From: CAZKBP01 sp964551015
Lineage (GTDB): Bacteria > Bacteroidota > Bacteroidia > Cytophagales > Microscillaceae
Direction of reading: 5' to 3'
Length of the DNA: 64,000 bases
NCBI GenBank assembly: GCA_964551015.1
Contig: CAZKBP010000017.1
Span: 56,036 to 120,035, forward strand
Positions 48,684 through 57,141 of this stretch are shown piece by piece. The translations under genes and the position numbers were made by a program. Within the stretch, counting starts at the first letter, position 1. Every line of letters starts with the position of its first letter. Under the pieces are notes generated by a model, which did not search any database, was not told the DNA's origin, and saw only the letters and a program-made list of their open reading frames with translations.

Positions 48684-48968
48684 GTGGTCAATGTTATTAT
48701 TCACCTACACGTCCATCCAACAGAGATAGAAGCCTTCAAAGACCTCACTACTCGGAATATAGATGAGCGTAGAACGGCCCGGGGGAATCTTCGGGCCGAA
48801 CTATTCCAACAAGTAGATACCCCTGAGCACTTCGTACTTATCGAGAGCTTTGATAAGCAAGAAAACATTGATACTTATTATCAATCAAGCACTTATGTGG
48901 CTTGGCACCACAAGGTATTACCTATGATTGAAAAATGGGAAGGAAGTGACTTCTGGTGGCTGGTTTGA
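48684..48968 (+). CDS. Antibiotic biosynthesis monooxygenase (ABM)-domain protein
   Basis: 94 residues, a single ABM ferredoxin-like domain ('VHPTEIEAFKDLTTRNIDERRTARGNLRAELFQQVDTPEHFVLIESFDKQENIDTYYQ', then 'AWHHKVLPMIEKW'). GTG 48684 is the only plausible start in frame. Members are cofactor-less monooxygenases or dimeric binding proteins. It ends the cluster and lies 92 bp after the amidase. Confidence 0.75.
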   Translation: MVNVIIHLHVHPTEIEAFKDLTTRNIDERRTARGNLRAELFQQVDTPEHFVLIESFDKQENIDTYYQSSTYVAWHHKVLPMIEKWEGSDFWWLV

Positions 48969-49071
48969 GCTTGACAAAAGTAACGACCGTGGAGTGGTAT
49001 AAATTAAGTCAATCGTCCATAAATTTACCAACTAACCCGCTGTTGCTTACACACAAGGTTGTGACACGTTC
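48969..49071. other. Cassette-boundary-like intergenic sequence
   Basis: Contains CCGCTGTTGC at 49037-49046, 25 bp before the end of the minus-strand remnant, analogous to CCGCTATTGC at 37759-37768, 22 bp before the end of the SDR gene. Confidence 0.35.
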
Positions 49072-49305
49072 TTATTTCGGTAGCTCTTCTTTCAGCAATT
49101 CCATATTTATGAATACTCCTGCCTTATTTCCCTCTGATGTAGCATGAGCAACCGACCTATATGGTGTTGTGTTGTCGCCTGCACAGAAAATCCCATCTAC
49201 GTTTGTTTTTTGGAAAAAATCAACTTCAATGTGTCCTGTTTCGGTTGTTTGACACCCTAATTGGATGGGTATTTTACAATTTTTGTTCAAAGTCGGAGCG
49301 TGCAT
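49072..49305 (-). pseudogene. C-terminal remnant of a thioredoxin reductase-like FAD oxidoreductase
   Basis: Only ~77 codons remain. They contain 'GHIEVDFFQKTNVDGIFCAGDNTTPYRSVAHATSEGNKAG', the C-terminal FAD/NAD motif (G-I-F-x-A-G-D) of the thioredoxin reductase superfamily. The N-terminal FAD domain and CxxC part are absent upstream. It is followed to the right by non-coding DNA that includes the CGACCGAAGGGAG motif also found at 37.6 kb. Confidence 0.65.
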
Positions 49306-49515
49306 AAATTGCTTTCAAGCCATAGGTTGACTTATCGTTGAAAACGAATTGTTTCAGATAAGCGTTTTCGTGTTGTAATATTGCAAACCGACCGAAGGGA
49401 GCTCTGCGAAGATAATCCCGAACGGCAACCCATTTTTAGCTTTACTTTTTTCAGAGCCGAACATCCCAAGCAGCAGAGGTTTACAACGGTCAGCCCCACT
49501 ATTGCGAATACGATA

Positions 49516-50049
49516 TTAGTGGTGGCCCTTACTTTCTGTCGGTAAGGCAATTTCAAAAAGACAACAGTTCGGTTCGTTTTGATAGTGAGTGGGTAAGGCT
49601 GCCGTGTCTGTCAATTTAAACATTCCTAAAAAAGTAAACCCTGCCGATGTGTAATGCTCAATCAGTTTCGTGTTGTTGCCTAAAGTATCCAAACGTACAA
49701 ACTGTTTCCCCATATGTTTTGCATATTGCTTTGACCAGTCCACAATTTTATCAATGTACCTATTTCCTCGAAAGTTAGGGTTATTGCATATTCTGTGAAT
49801 ATAAATTGAATTTTCCTGGTCTTTTTCACCCCAAATTTCTTTGTCTTCAAAAGTAATCGCCCAATTGCAAGCAATGATATCATCAATAGTAATTTTCCAT
49901 TGTCGTTCTTGATTTATCTCATCCTCAATAAACGGTCTATCAAATGAGGGCCAAACTACCATTTTTCTTTGTTTTTGAAGAACCCTGGCCGCTTCATACA
50001 GCTTTAAAATCTCATCGGTGTCTGTGAGTAAACAATTTTTGATTTCCAT
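49516..50049 (-). CDS. GNAT-family N-acetyltransferase
   Basis: 177 residues. GNAT core: 'NSIYIHRICNNPNFRGNRYIDKIVDWSKQYAKHMGKQFVRLDTLGNNTKLIEHYTSAGFTFLG', with the acetyl-CoA loop at 'NPNFRGNRYIDKI' and the C-terminal 'YTSAGF' motif. The N-terminal 'LLTDTDEILKLYEAARVLQKQRKMVVW' is typical of a Bacteroidota subgroup. Substrate unknown. Stand-alone gene flanked by palindromic non-coding DNA. Confidence 0.8.
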   Translation of the reverse strand: MEIKNCLLTDTDEILKLYEAARVLQKQRKMVVWPSFDRPFIEDEINQERQWKITIDDIIACNWAITFEDKEIWGEKDQENSIYIHRICNNPNFRGNRYIDKIVDWSKQYAKHMGKQFVRLDTLGNNTKLIEHYTSAGFTFLGMFKLTDTAALPTHYQNEPNCCLFEIALPTESKGHH

Positions 50050-50240
50050 ATTTATATTTTTTGTTTTGTGAGATATAAATATGAAAACTGTTTGAAAGGG
50101 AGAAAACCCGTTTCTTGCTAATCTTTGAACTCCCCGACTTTCCCATTTCTACAAACTCTTTGGCGTAACTCAATTGCTGACTTTGCCACCGCTTTTTGTC
50201 GCTCCCGCGCCCATGTTCATGGCAAATGAACCTAAGAAAA

Positions 50241-50263
50241 GGCACGCGTTGCAAACGCGCGCC
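50241..50263. repeat. GC-rich palindrome
   Basis: GGCACGCGTT and ACGCGCGCC form a 9-of-10-bp stem around a 3-4 nt loop. It is followed rightward by GCTTGGGCTTTTTT, so it could terminate + strand transcription. Such palindromes are often dispersed in Bacteroidota intergenic DNA. Confidence 0.5.
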
Positions 50264-50523
50264 AGCTTGGGCTTTTTTGTGCCAAAAGCTACGGGCTAAT
50301 CTAAGGCAGGTGAGATGTGAAGTAAGATACTAGCGAGGTAAGAACTAGTTCTTCGTGCTTTTTCTCTTCCTTGGTCTGGCTACTGAGGGTTGCGAGAGAG
50401 GGTTTTCTGATAATAATCAGTGCTATATTGGTAGGCTATTTCGGAGCGACAGCCGCCAAAGGCCAGAAGCAATCAAGCGGAAAAAGCTCTTGATAGACAA
50501 AACCCTAAGCAGTGCCCGTGATG

Positions 50524-50543
50524 TCCGAAACTGGAGTTTCGGA
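50524..50543. repeat. Perfect hairpin 6 bp after the caspase-FGE stop codon
   Basis: TCCGAAACTGGAGTTTCGGA: 8-bp stem with a 4-nt loop (TGGA on +, TCCA on -). No T tract follows on the minus strand, so it is not a standard terminator. Hairpins of this size directly after the variable region are known from diversity-generating retroelements. Confidence 0.6.
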
Positions 50544-50549
50544 GCTACA

Positions 50550-52094
50550 CTAAGGAGTCCTGAATAAACGAAAACCACTAATATCATTTGGATAGTTGTG
50601 GAGAACACTGAAACGATACGTAACGCCACATTTGCTAATGAAATCAAGCCGGGAACCACCTCGCAACACCCGGAGCGGATTAATTTCGTAACCTTGGTTT
50701 ATGGGGTTTCGCTGCGTGGAGGCCAGAGTTTGGTAGAAAGTGTCAACATAGGCATCTTGGCACCACTCCCACACGTTCCCACTCATATCGTAGAGTCCCA
50801 GCTCATTGGCTTGCTTCTGCCCCACGGAGCGAGTTGTTTTACGTGAGTTTGTATTGTACCAAGCCACTTTGTCCAAGTTATTACTTCCTGCATATTTGTA
50901 ACTCTTACTTTTTTGCCCACCCCGGGCGGCGTATTCCCACTGAGCCTCGGTCGGGAGGCAGTAGCTTTGCCCAGTTTGGGCATTGAGTTTTTGTATGAAT
51001 TTCTGAACATCATCCCAAGACACACACTCTACGGGGTGATTATTGCCACTTTTAAAGTGGCTAGGGTTGCTACCCATCACCGCTTGCCACTGCCGCTGAG
51101 TTACTTGGTACTTGCTGATATAGAAGTCGTCCAGAGTTACTTCGTGGACAGGCTTCTCGTTATCACGCCCATCATTGCTGTCCATCATGAAGGTACCACC
51201 TCGCACAAAGACCATGTTGGCCTCGATCTCGTCTAGGATGGGGTTAGAGGAGGGTTTGGTGATGATTTGGGGTGTAGGGGTAGGTTTTTGAGGTTTGGGG
51301 CTTGTCTCTAAGTCAGGTTGTTCTTTTTTGTAGAATACAAACTCGCCTCCTTTATCTCCTACCCCATAAAGGGCGCGTCCCTGTGGAGTCTGAGGGTAGT
51401 TATTAACAGTGGCTTTGACCACATAGCGTACCAACTCCGAGACGGGGAATTTGGCTTCTCTCTCTCTGACCAAAAACTCTAAAATCGCACTGGCAAAAGG
51501 GCTGTTAGCTCCGGGATTACCATCACTGACGACTTGCTCGTGTCTGCCAGAGCAAACTCCCCAACGAGAAGGATAAATTTCCACTCTATCCGCCACTTCG
51601 CTAATATTTTTATGCTCGGGAGCAAACATAGCTCTGGCAAAACAAGCATCCGAGATCAAAAGAACGTGGTGAGCCTCCAGGTCGGAGATATGATCGCGCA
51701 CGGTGGTATTGGATAAATAACTAGACGTCTTATTGGGGCGAGCATCCACAGGAATCCAATATCCCTTGGTTTTTTTCTGATTAAGGTTTCCGTGCCCAGA
51801 GAAGTAAATCAGCACATTATCTTCGGGCCGTGAATCCTGTACTAGCTGCTCCAAAACATCGATAATCCCTTCTCGGGTGGCGGCTTGGTTGGTGAGTACG
51901 CGGGTATATTGCTCTTCAAATTGGTACTGACCCAGTAGAATTCTCTTAAAATCCATAATATCCTTCACGGCATTGCGCAAAGGTGGGAAATGTGGATATT
52001 TATTAATGCCAATCAGCAGAAGGTGGTTTTTACCGCGCTTGAGTGAGGTGGTGGAGCCTTTTTTTTCTCGTGATCCAAGTGATCGTTCTTCCAT
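50550..52094 (-). CDS. Caspase-like peptidase fused to a formylglycine-generating-enzyme (FGE/C-type-lectin fold) domain
   Basis: 514 residues, no signal peptide. Residues ~20-255 are a C14 caspase domain: 'LLLIGINKYPHFPPLRNAVKDI', catalytic His101 in 'YFSGHG' and Cys151 in 'ISDACFA'. A Pro/Thr-rich linker (~265-295) follows. Residues ~300-514 are an FGE-sulfatase domain ('MVFVRGGTFMM', 'ISKYQVTQRQWQAVMG', 'PVECVSWDD', 'CLPTEAQWEYAARGG', 'GLYDMSGNVWEWCQD', 'RVLRGGS'). After 'RGGS' the usual W...CR.A.R pattern is replaced by 'RLDFISKCGVTYRFSV' before the conserved 'GFRL'. This is the segment that varies in retroelement targets. The copper-binding Cys of true FGE are not evident, so it is probably a ligand-binding lectin fold. 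It lies 400 bp downstream of a STAND NTPase gene. A conflict/defence role is inferred. Confidence 0.8.
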   Translation of the reverse strand: MEERSLGSREKKGSTTSLKRGKNHLLLIGINKYPHFPPLRNAVKDIMDFKRILLGQYQFEEQYTRVLTNQAATREGIIDVLEQLVQDSRPEDNVLIYFSGHGNLNQKKTKGYWIPVDARPNKTSSYLSNTTVRDHISDLEAHHVLLISDACFARAMFAPEHKNISEVADRVEIYPSRWGVCSGRHEQVVSDGNPGANSPFASAILEFLVREREAKFPVSELVRYVVKATVNNYPQTPQGRALYGVGDKGGEFVFYKKEQPDLETSPKPQKPTPTPQIITKPSSNPILDEIEANMVFVRGGTFMMDSNDGRDNEKPVHEVTLDDFYISKYQVTQRQWQAVMGSNPSHFKSGNNHPVECVSWDDVQKFIQKLNAQTGQSYCLPTEAQWEYAARGGQKSKSYKYAGSNNLDKVAWYNTNSRKTTRSVGQKQANELGLYDMSGNVWEWCQDAYVDTFYQTLASTQRNPINQGYEINPLRVLRGGSRLDFISKCGVTYRFSVLHNYPNDISGFRLFRTP

Positions 52095-52496
52095 AGTACC
52101 CGTGTTGATAAAATTTGCTTGAATTTATAAAGTTTTTGTGGAAGAAGAAATTAAAACTTTCTTAACGGGCTAGTGGGGGATGCTGTGCTGAGTTCAAAAA
52201 GGCTTTTGCTGATCTAGAAATCTGAGCAGTCTACTTGACCTTTGTTTGTTGCTCCCAGAGGGTTTTTGAGATTACTTTGGCCTTGAAGGCTGCCAAGTGT
52301 CTTTTGTACTTTGCTCTGGTTTGAAAGGAGGGGCTTTGAGGGCTGGTTATAGATTCCCAGCTCAGGTTCGGAAAGCAGCCATCGGATGGACTTGTTGCTC
52401 AGACTTTTGCCTATGTATTTTAGCAAAGCCTAGGTAATACCCCGCGAATTTTGAATAGAGGTTATAAATTTATTCAAGCCGGAAGGAGATGTGGCA
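52095..52496. other. 400-bp intergenic region between STAND and caspase-FGE genes
   Basis: A 70-codon minus-strand frame (52214-52426) has no recognisable features and poor context; it may be a decayed gene. No hairpin with a T run was found. Confidence 0.4.
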
Positions 52497-55400
52497 TCAA
52501 GTATTCTGAATAAATTCCCTTTGTCTTTCCTGTCTTGCTCGTTTTTGGCAAGTGTCCATAGTCTGCTGGATGTATTTTCTGATGGGTAGTAACTCGATCC
52601 CGAGGTGAGACTTGGATATGATTTCTAAAATGTTTCTCCAGTTAGCTGCTTCTATATCTCCAAATGTGGTAGAGTGGTTTTTGATAACTACTCCGCTCTT
52701 TGTCCAGGTGATAGACTCGAATGCCTCTTTATCTTGGTTTAATGAGAGGTAGGTTAGTAGAACTTGTTCAAAAAGATTTTTTCGGGTGGTGTGGGTGATG
52801 TTGATAATCATGTCCACCTTAGGTTTATCTTGGAAGTTATTTTTTAGATATTCCAACAGGAAGTCATCTGCTTTCCCTTGGCTTTCCTGATTCAATCTCT
52901 TGAAAAAATATTCTGAAATGCCAAAATATAACGTGTTGGATGCTATGAAGTCGAGTGTTTTTTGAATTTGAGATTCAATGCCAGAGATTTGCCAAATTTT
53001 ACCTAGACTCAAGCCGGTATCATTGAAGCGACTGTCCTTTGGGGAGTAAAAAATGGAAACAAACTCGAGCAAAAAGTCTGGATGGAGCCGTAGAATTTCA
53101 AATAGCCCTTCGTGTTGGAAGTCGAAATGGGACTGGTGCTGGTAATGCCACAAGTAAGACCTCTTAATCAGGCTGAGGTCTTGGCCGAGCTGCTCAAAAT
53201 GATCGGAAAAAGTGTTGCTGCTAATCCAGATTTTTATGCTTTGCTCTTCATTTCTTTCGGTAATTATTCTAAGCAACTCTTCAAATAAATTAGGTCTGAG
53301 GGAGAGGTATTTTGTAAGAGAGCGAAACTGTATTTTTATGACCTCATTGCCCTTTGCTTGCTTTAGCTCAAGGAGAAGTATGTCTAGATTAGGAATTCCG
53401 TTATTACCAGAAGCATTGATCAAGTTTGGATCAAGTTGATAAAAAAATGTAAATAGCCATTCTAACCTTTTTTGAAATTGATGCTTGACAATCAAGCTCC
53501 AGAGCCTAGCTGCCTTGCTTGTATCGCCGAGATGATTTTGGAAGCTCCCGCTTGGTACATAGCTGGAAGGATTGCCATTCTTAGTGATTAACTCAATCAG
53601 CTCAGATCCGATTCCGAAATCTCGAAGCAAATTTTCATCTACTATAATGTCTAAAACCTGATTATACCACCAAGCATCTCCTAGCTGGCCATGCAAGCTG
53701 TCGTAGATGGTATAGAATTCTAGGACTTCCTGATGTGATGTAAAAGTAAAATTGGCGCGTATGTCTGCTCTCTTTTTTCTGTCATATTCATCAATGCTGT
53801 ATTCGCGACGATTCCAAATTTCATCCCAGTTAACTTTCAAGTAGATTTCGTAAGTAGGGTTCGTGAATTTTTGGGCTAATTCCGATAAAGCAACGGGGGC
53901 TACCTGGTTTCCGCAAGACCAGGCAATGTGCTTTTGAACATAGAGGCAGTGCTCAAAATGGCTTGGTGATAGATGCTTGTTGATGATCTCGATGAGAAAA
54001 GGAGTGTCAAAAGTCAATATCTCAGGGACGACATCCGGACGAATCTGAGAGAAGCCCTTTAAGGTACCAAGGGATTTATCAAAGTATGACTGGAAATGAG
54101 TATCTAAGACCTTCCATAATTTCTCTCGAAATTGCTGGCTGTACTCATTCAGAATAAGGGTGTAAGGATATATAACAATCCTACCCTTTCTGCCTTCAAA
54201 TGATTCGAACTGGTGATGCAGAAAAGTCTTGGAGAGTTCGTAGAATAATGTGGTACTGAGCTCGTCATTTTTAGATAAGCCATCTATCAATAAATCAAAA
54301 AGTATATGCTGCCTGTAGAAGCCAGATAGCTCATCATTAGGATTAAAGGCAAATTGCTTATTCAATTGATCTATTAGGGTAGGAAATTTCTCTGGCACTC
54401 TTCTCACATAGACTAGGGATAGCTCGATGGCGTCTTTCAGATGTTGATGGTAGTATGTAAAAAAATTGCTTAGTAAGCCGATAATTTTGTCGTGATCGGC
54501 TGTAATATTGTTTAAATTATCTGGGATTTGGTATTGGGGGTTTGGAATATTGGGTAGCGACTCTATAAATTCATAAATAAAGGCGAGGGTTTCCTGAGGC
54601 AAGTAGTACCAGAAACTCTCTAAAAACTGAAAACTCAAGTCTGGATTACTCTCGATTGCTTGCCAGTACGTGGCTAGGCTTGGTCTTAGCTTGTCCATTA
54701 CTTTATTAGGGCCGAAAGAGTTGTTTGCAGAAACGACAGAATCTTTAAATCTTCTTTGATTGTTGACAAAGTATTTCTGAAGAAGCGTATCAAAAGATAG
54801 TAAATCGTCCTTGATGAAAGCTCGATAGAAAAAATAAGTTGCTAAGTTCTGCTCGGGTATTTTAGCATATCCATACTGTACCTCGAGTAGCTCTAAGGTT
54901 TCTAACTTATCAATCATGTCGGAAAATTGATAGTAATCTATCCCAAAATCTTGGAGTATCGGCAGAGCTGACTCACGATCCTGATAGGGAAAAGTATGGA
55001 AAAAGGCTGTTAGACCTAGGGCTTTGATAGCAAGAAGATCAGCGAGTTCCTTCTGATCCCGGACAAAGGTTTGGAAGTAGCTCTCGAATAAATCCGAAAC
55101 ATCGCGTAATGCGAAGATATTCTGTGTCTCCTTGGCCAATAAGGCAGACATAATGGCTAAGCGAGGGTTTCCTTCAGCAATTCGGGTAATCTCTTGTTGG
55201 TAATGATGATTAAGGATTTCAAAAGGTTGGCTCTCTATAATATCTTTGATTTGATCATCAGAAAGCTTTGACAGATGGATAGACGAGAAGGTAAAACCCG
55301 GGTGGCGTTCTTTAATGTGTGAAAAAGCATAGTCCCGAACCGTGATTAGAATTTTGAGACTCCCTCTGCGGTCTGACTGGTAAAACCCTATAATTTGTAT

Positions 55401-56228
55401 GAAGGTGTCCATTCGGTTAGCATCATCAACCAGAAGAAGATGATCCTTATCTAGGTCAAGATGCTGATACAAGTCTTCCAAAAGTGATGCCCCTTTGTAG
55501 GATATACTATGTGCCTCATAACTAGGGTTGGTGGTGACAAAGTCTCGGATTACCTCGATTGCTAATTTGGTCTTACCCACTCCGGCAGGCCCAGTGAGGA
55601 TGACAAGGTCAGAATGCTGAATAGCCTGATGAAGTTCCTGTTTTTCGGTTTGGCGATGAAAAAGTGGATTGCTTAAAGTGGTGGCGATACTTCCTGACTT
55701 GCGATTATACTGCCGAACAAAGGTGTCTAAGGATACAACTTGACCAGTATCAAGGGCAAGGCCTAAGTACTCGTGCACGAGGTCACGATGGTGCATGGAT
55801 AGCTCTAGTGCGAGTAAATCAAGCGTGTACACCTCCAAAGCGATCCTTACTTTCCTTAGTGGGTCTTGTAACTGCTTGATCTCGCTTGTTCCGAGCTTAA
55901 AATTAATACAAATGATAATCTCAGAAATTTCAGACACAGGAATACCTGTCTTGGATTCATCCAGACATTTTTGTATATCCTGAGTGAGCTTTTTCACTCC
56001 GGCTGAGATATTAGTGGAGTGCTCCACGAATAAATATTTACCATTTGGTAAGAGAAAAAAAGAATCAGGGGTGCCTCTGGTGGTTTTTTGCTTGCCAGCT
56101 TGACTCCCAGAACGCGAGAAGACTTTGTAATTTTCGTGTTTACGAACTAGGAATTTATCGCAGAGTTCTTGAAAAACGCTGTCGTTGATAGCGATGAGCT
56201 GGCTCTCGATCTGTTGTAGTCTGGTCAT
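52497..56228 (-). CDS. STAND-type NTPase with nuclease-like N-terminal domain (Avs-like defence candidate)
   Basis: 1243 residues. Residues ~10-170 resemble a restriction-endonuclease-like fold ('VFQELCDKFL', 'GTPDSFFLLPNGKYLFVEHST'), with Asp and Glu in place but His-Ser instead of the usual xK. Residues ~200-420 are a STAND ATPase: Walker A 'LTGPAGVGKTKLA' (Lys219), Walker B 'HLLLVDDANR', a sensor-like 'ILITVRDYAF' and the family-typical 'GNPRLAIMSALLA'. The remaining ~800 residues are helical and have no sequence repeats I recognise; in STAND proteins this part usually recognises a trigger. The layout effector-STAND-sensor fits antiviral Avs-type proteins; membership is inferred, not proven. 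Neighbours are a caspase-FGE gene and an HsdR remnant. Confidence 0.75.
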   Translation of the reverse strand: MTRLQQIESQLIAINDSVFQELCDKFLVRKHENYKVFSRSGSQAGKQKTTRGTPDSFFLLPNGKYLFVEHSTNISAGVKKLTQDIQKCLDESKTGIPVSEISEIIICINFKLGTSEIKQLQDPLRKVRIALEVYTLDLLALELSMHHRDLVHEYLGLALDTGQVVSLDTFVRQYNRKSGSIATTLSNPLFHRQTEKQELHQAIQHSDLVILTGPAGVGKTKLAIEVIRDFVTTNPSYEAHSISYKGASLLEDLYQHLDLDKDHLLLVDDANRMDTFIQIIGFYQSDRRGSLKILITVRDYAFSHIKERHPGFTFSSIHLSKLSDDQIKDIIESQPFEILNHHYQQEITRIAEGNPRLAIMSALLAKETQNIFALRDVSDLFESYFQTFVRDQKELADLLAIKALGLTAFFHTFPYQDRESALPILQDFGIDYYQFSDMIDKLETLELLEVQYGYAKIPEQNLATYFFYRAFIKDDLLSFDTLLQKYFVNNQRRFKDSVVSANNSFGPNKVMDKLRPSLATYWQAIESNPDLSFQFLESFWYYLPQETLAFIYEFIESLPNIPNPQYQIPDNLNNITADHDKIIGLLSNFFTYYHQHLKDAIELSLVYVRRVPEKFPTLIDQLNKQFAFNPNDELSGFYRQHILFDLLIDGLSKNDELSTTLFYELSKTFLHHQFESFEGRKGRIVIYPYTLILNEYSQQFREKLWKVLDTHFQSYFDKSLGTLKGFSQIRPDVVPEILTFDTPFLIEIINKHLSPSHFEHCLYVQKHIAWSCGNQVAPVALSELAQKFTNPTYEIYLKVNWDEIWNRREYSIDEYDRKKRADIRANFTFTSHQEVLEFYTIYDSLHGQLGDAWWYNQVLDIIVDENLLRDFGIGSELIELITKNGNPSSYVPSGSFQNHLGDTSKAARLWSLIVKHQFQKRLEWLFTFFYQLDPNLINASGNNGIPNLDILLLELKQAKGNEVIKIQFRSLTKYLSLRPNLFEELLRIITERNEEQSIKIWISSNTFSDHFEQLGQDLSLIKRSYLWHYQHQSHFDFQHEGLFEILRLHPDFLLEFVSIFYSPKDSRFNDTGLSLGKIWQISGIESQIQKTLDFIASNTLYFGISEYFFKRLNQESQGKADDFLLEYLKNNFQDKPKVDMIINITHTTRKNLFEQVLLTYLSLNQDKEAFESITWTKSGVVIKNHSTTFGDIEAANWRNILEIISKSHLGIELLPIRKYIQQTMDTCQKRARQERQREFIQNT

Positions 56229-56344
56229 GGTTTATTATTATTATGGGTAGGAATGGCTGTCTGGTAGTTAGAAAAGTTAGCGGTTGAATCCGAATGTATA
56301 GTCTAAATTAGCAGAAAAATTAATAAAATCAAATAGTAGGAACT

Positions 56345-56556
56345 AGCATCTCAATCAAGGAAGACTTCAAGAATGCCCCGCAGGCTTTTACGCGGCTCTA
56401 TGCCTTTCTGAGTCAGATGATGCCTTTCTGGAAAAGCTGATTGGCCGGATGGAGCAAAACCAAGACATCTTCTCCAAGATCATGGATGACCAAGACTTCG
56501 GACTATTGGTAAAAGAATACCTGCTCAGGAAAGTGTACGGGAGGCTGAGGGAGTGA
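56345..56556 (+). pseudogene. Remnant of the C terminus of a type I restriction subunit HsdR
   Basis: Frame 2 reads 'SISIKEDFKNAPQAFTRLYAFLSQMMPF', then the frame shifts (around 56427) to 'LEKLIGRMEQNQDIFSKIMDDQDFGLLVKEYLLRKVYGRLRE' followed by TGA at 56554. Both pieces match the C-terminal region of HsdR-type helicase/nucleases ('F..LYSFLSQ..PF', '...KIMDD..F...V...L...VY..LR'), but the part between is deleted. A type I restriction system once stood here. Confidence 0.6.
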
Positions 56557-56571
56557 GAGGGGTTTACTCGG

Positions 56572-56712
56572 TTATAAAGGAATGATAATGTTTACTTGAA
56601 CTCCATTTTCTGGACTTGTGAGATACGAGAGTTGACCATTGAGAATATGAACCCTACTCCTAATGCCAGAAAGCCCCATTCCTTCCTTGATTTTTGAAAA
56701 ATCAAAGCCTTA
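56572..56712 (-). pseudogene. Remnant of a histidine-kinase ATPase domain C terminus
   Basis: On the minus strand 'GFDFSKIKEGMGLSGIRSRVHILNG' continues to 'SPENGVQVNIIIPL' and a stop at 56572. This matches the end of NarX/DegS-type HATPase domains ('G.GL.GIR.RV..L.G.......GTRV...IPL'). The frame is closed just upstream, so only ~46 codons survive. Confidence 0.55.
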
Positions 56713-57141
56713 TGGTTGTGTTTGAGGGATTGAGAAAGCAAAATAGAAAAAAGCAATGGAATGTGCAAAAAGGGAAATGGAATAGTAGCCGAGAAGTTTT
56801 CTAAAAATCCTAAAAAAGATAATTGGAGGCTCTAACGGGGGTGTTAGATGTAGCCTCCAATATCCTTCAACCAGCTATGGACAGGCAATCTATAGATTTG
56901 TGTCGAGAGCTGCAAGTGTTTGGGAAAGAAAATTTTTGGGGTTTGGTAAGGGAGAAGCTCGGGTGTAGGGATTAAAGCTGGCAATATCTATGTATCTAAA
57001 AGATAGTGGGTAGAACTTAGTGAGAATGAAATCGTATGTTGGATTGAAAGAAGGATTTCTATTCTAATATTGTTTCACCTGATTAGGAATCCTGCAAACA
57101 TGTAATGATTTACTATAATTTTTGTGGAAGAAACTAAGAGT
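56713..57141. other. Intergenic region with no recognised feature
   Basis: About 430 bp between the kinase remnant and the next gene. It is AT-rich, without a convincing ORF, hairpin or repeat; the promoter of the downstream gene is presumably near 57100. Confidence 0.4.

Larger units (their letters stand above)
50050..50549. other. 500-bp region without a supported gene
   Basis: Holds the GC palindrome at 50241-50263 and the hairpin at 50524-50543 after the caspase-FGE gene. GCTCCGAAA occurs twice on the minus strand (near 50438 and at 50536-50544). I looked for a reverse transcriptase or a template repeat for the FGE gene here and found none. Confidence 0.5.

Noticed and set aside
50050..50549. 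Reverse transcriptase or template repeat for a retroelement near the FGE gene
   Set aside because: No RT motifs and no sequence matching the gene's variable segment; only the hairpin is present.
52214..52426. 70-codon minus-strand ORF between STAND and caspase genes
   Set aside because: Low-complexity composition and no recognised motif; retained only as a possible decayed gene in the intergenic entry.
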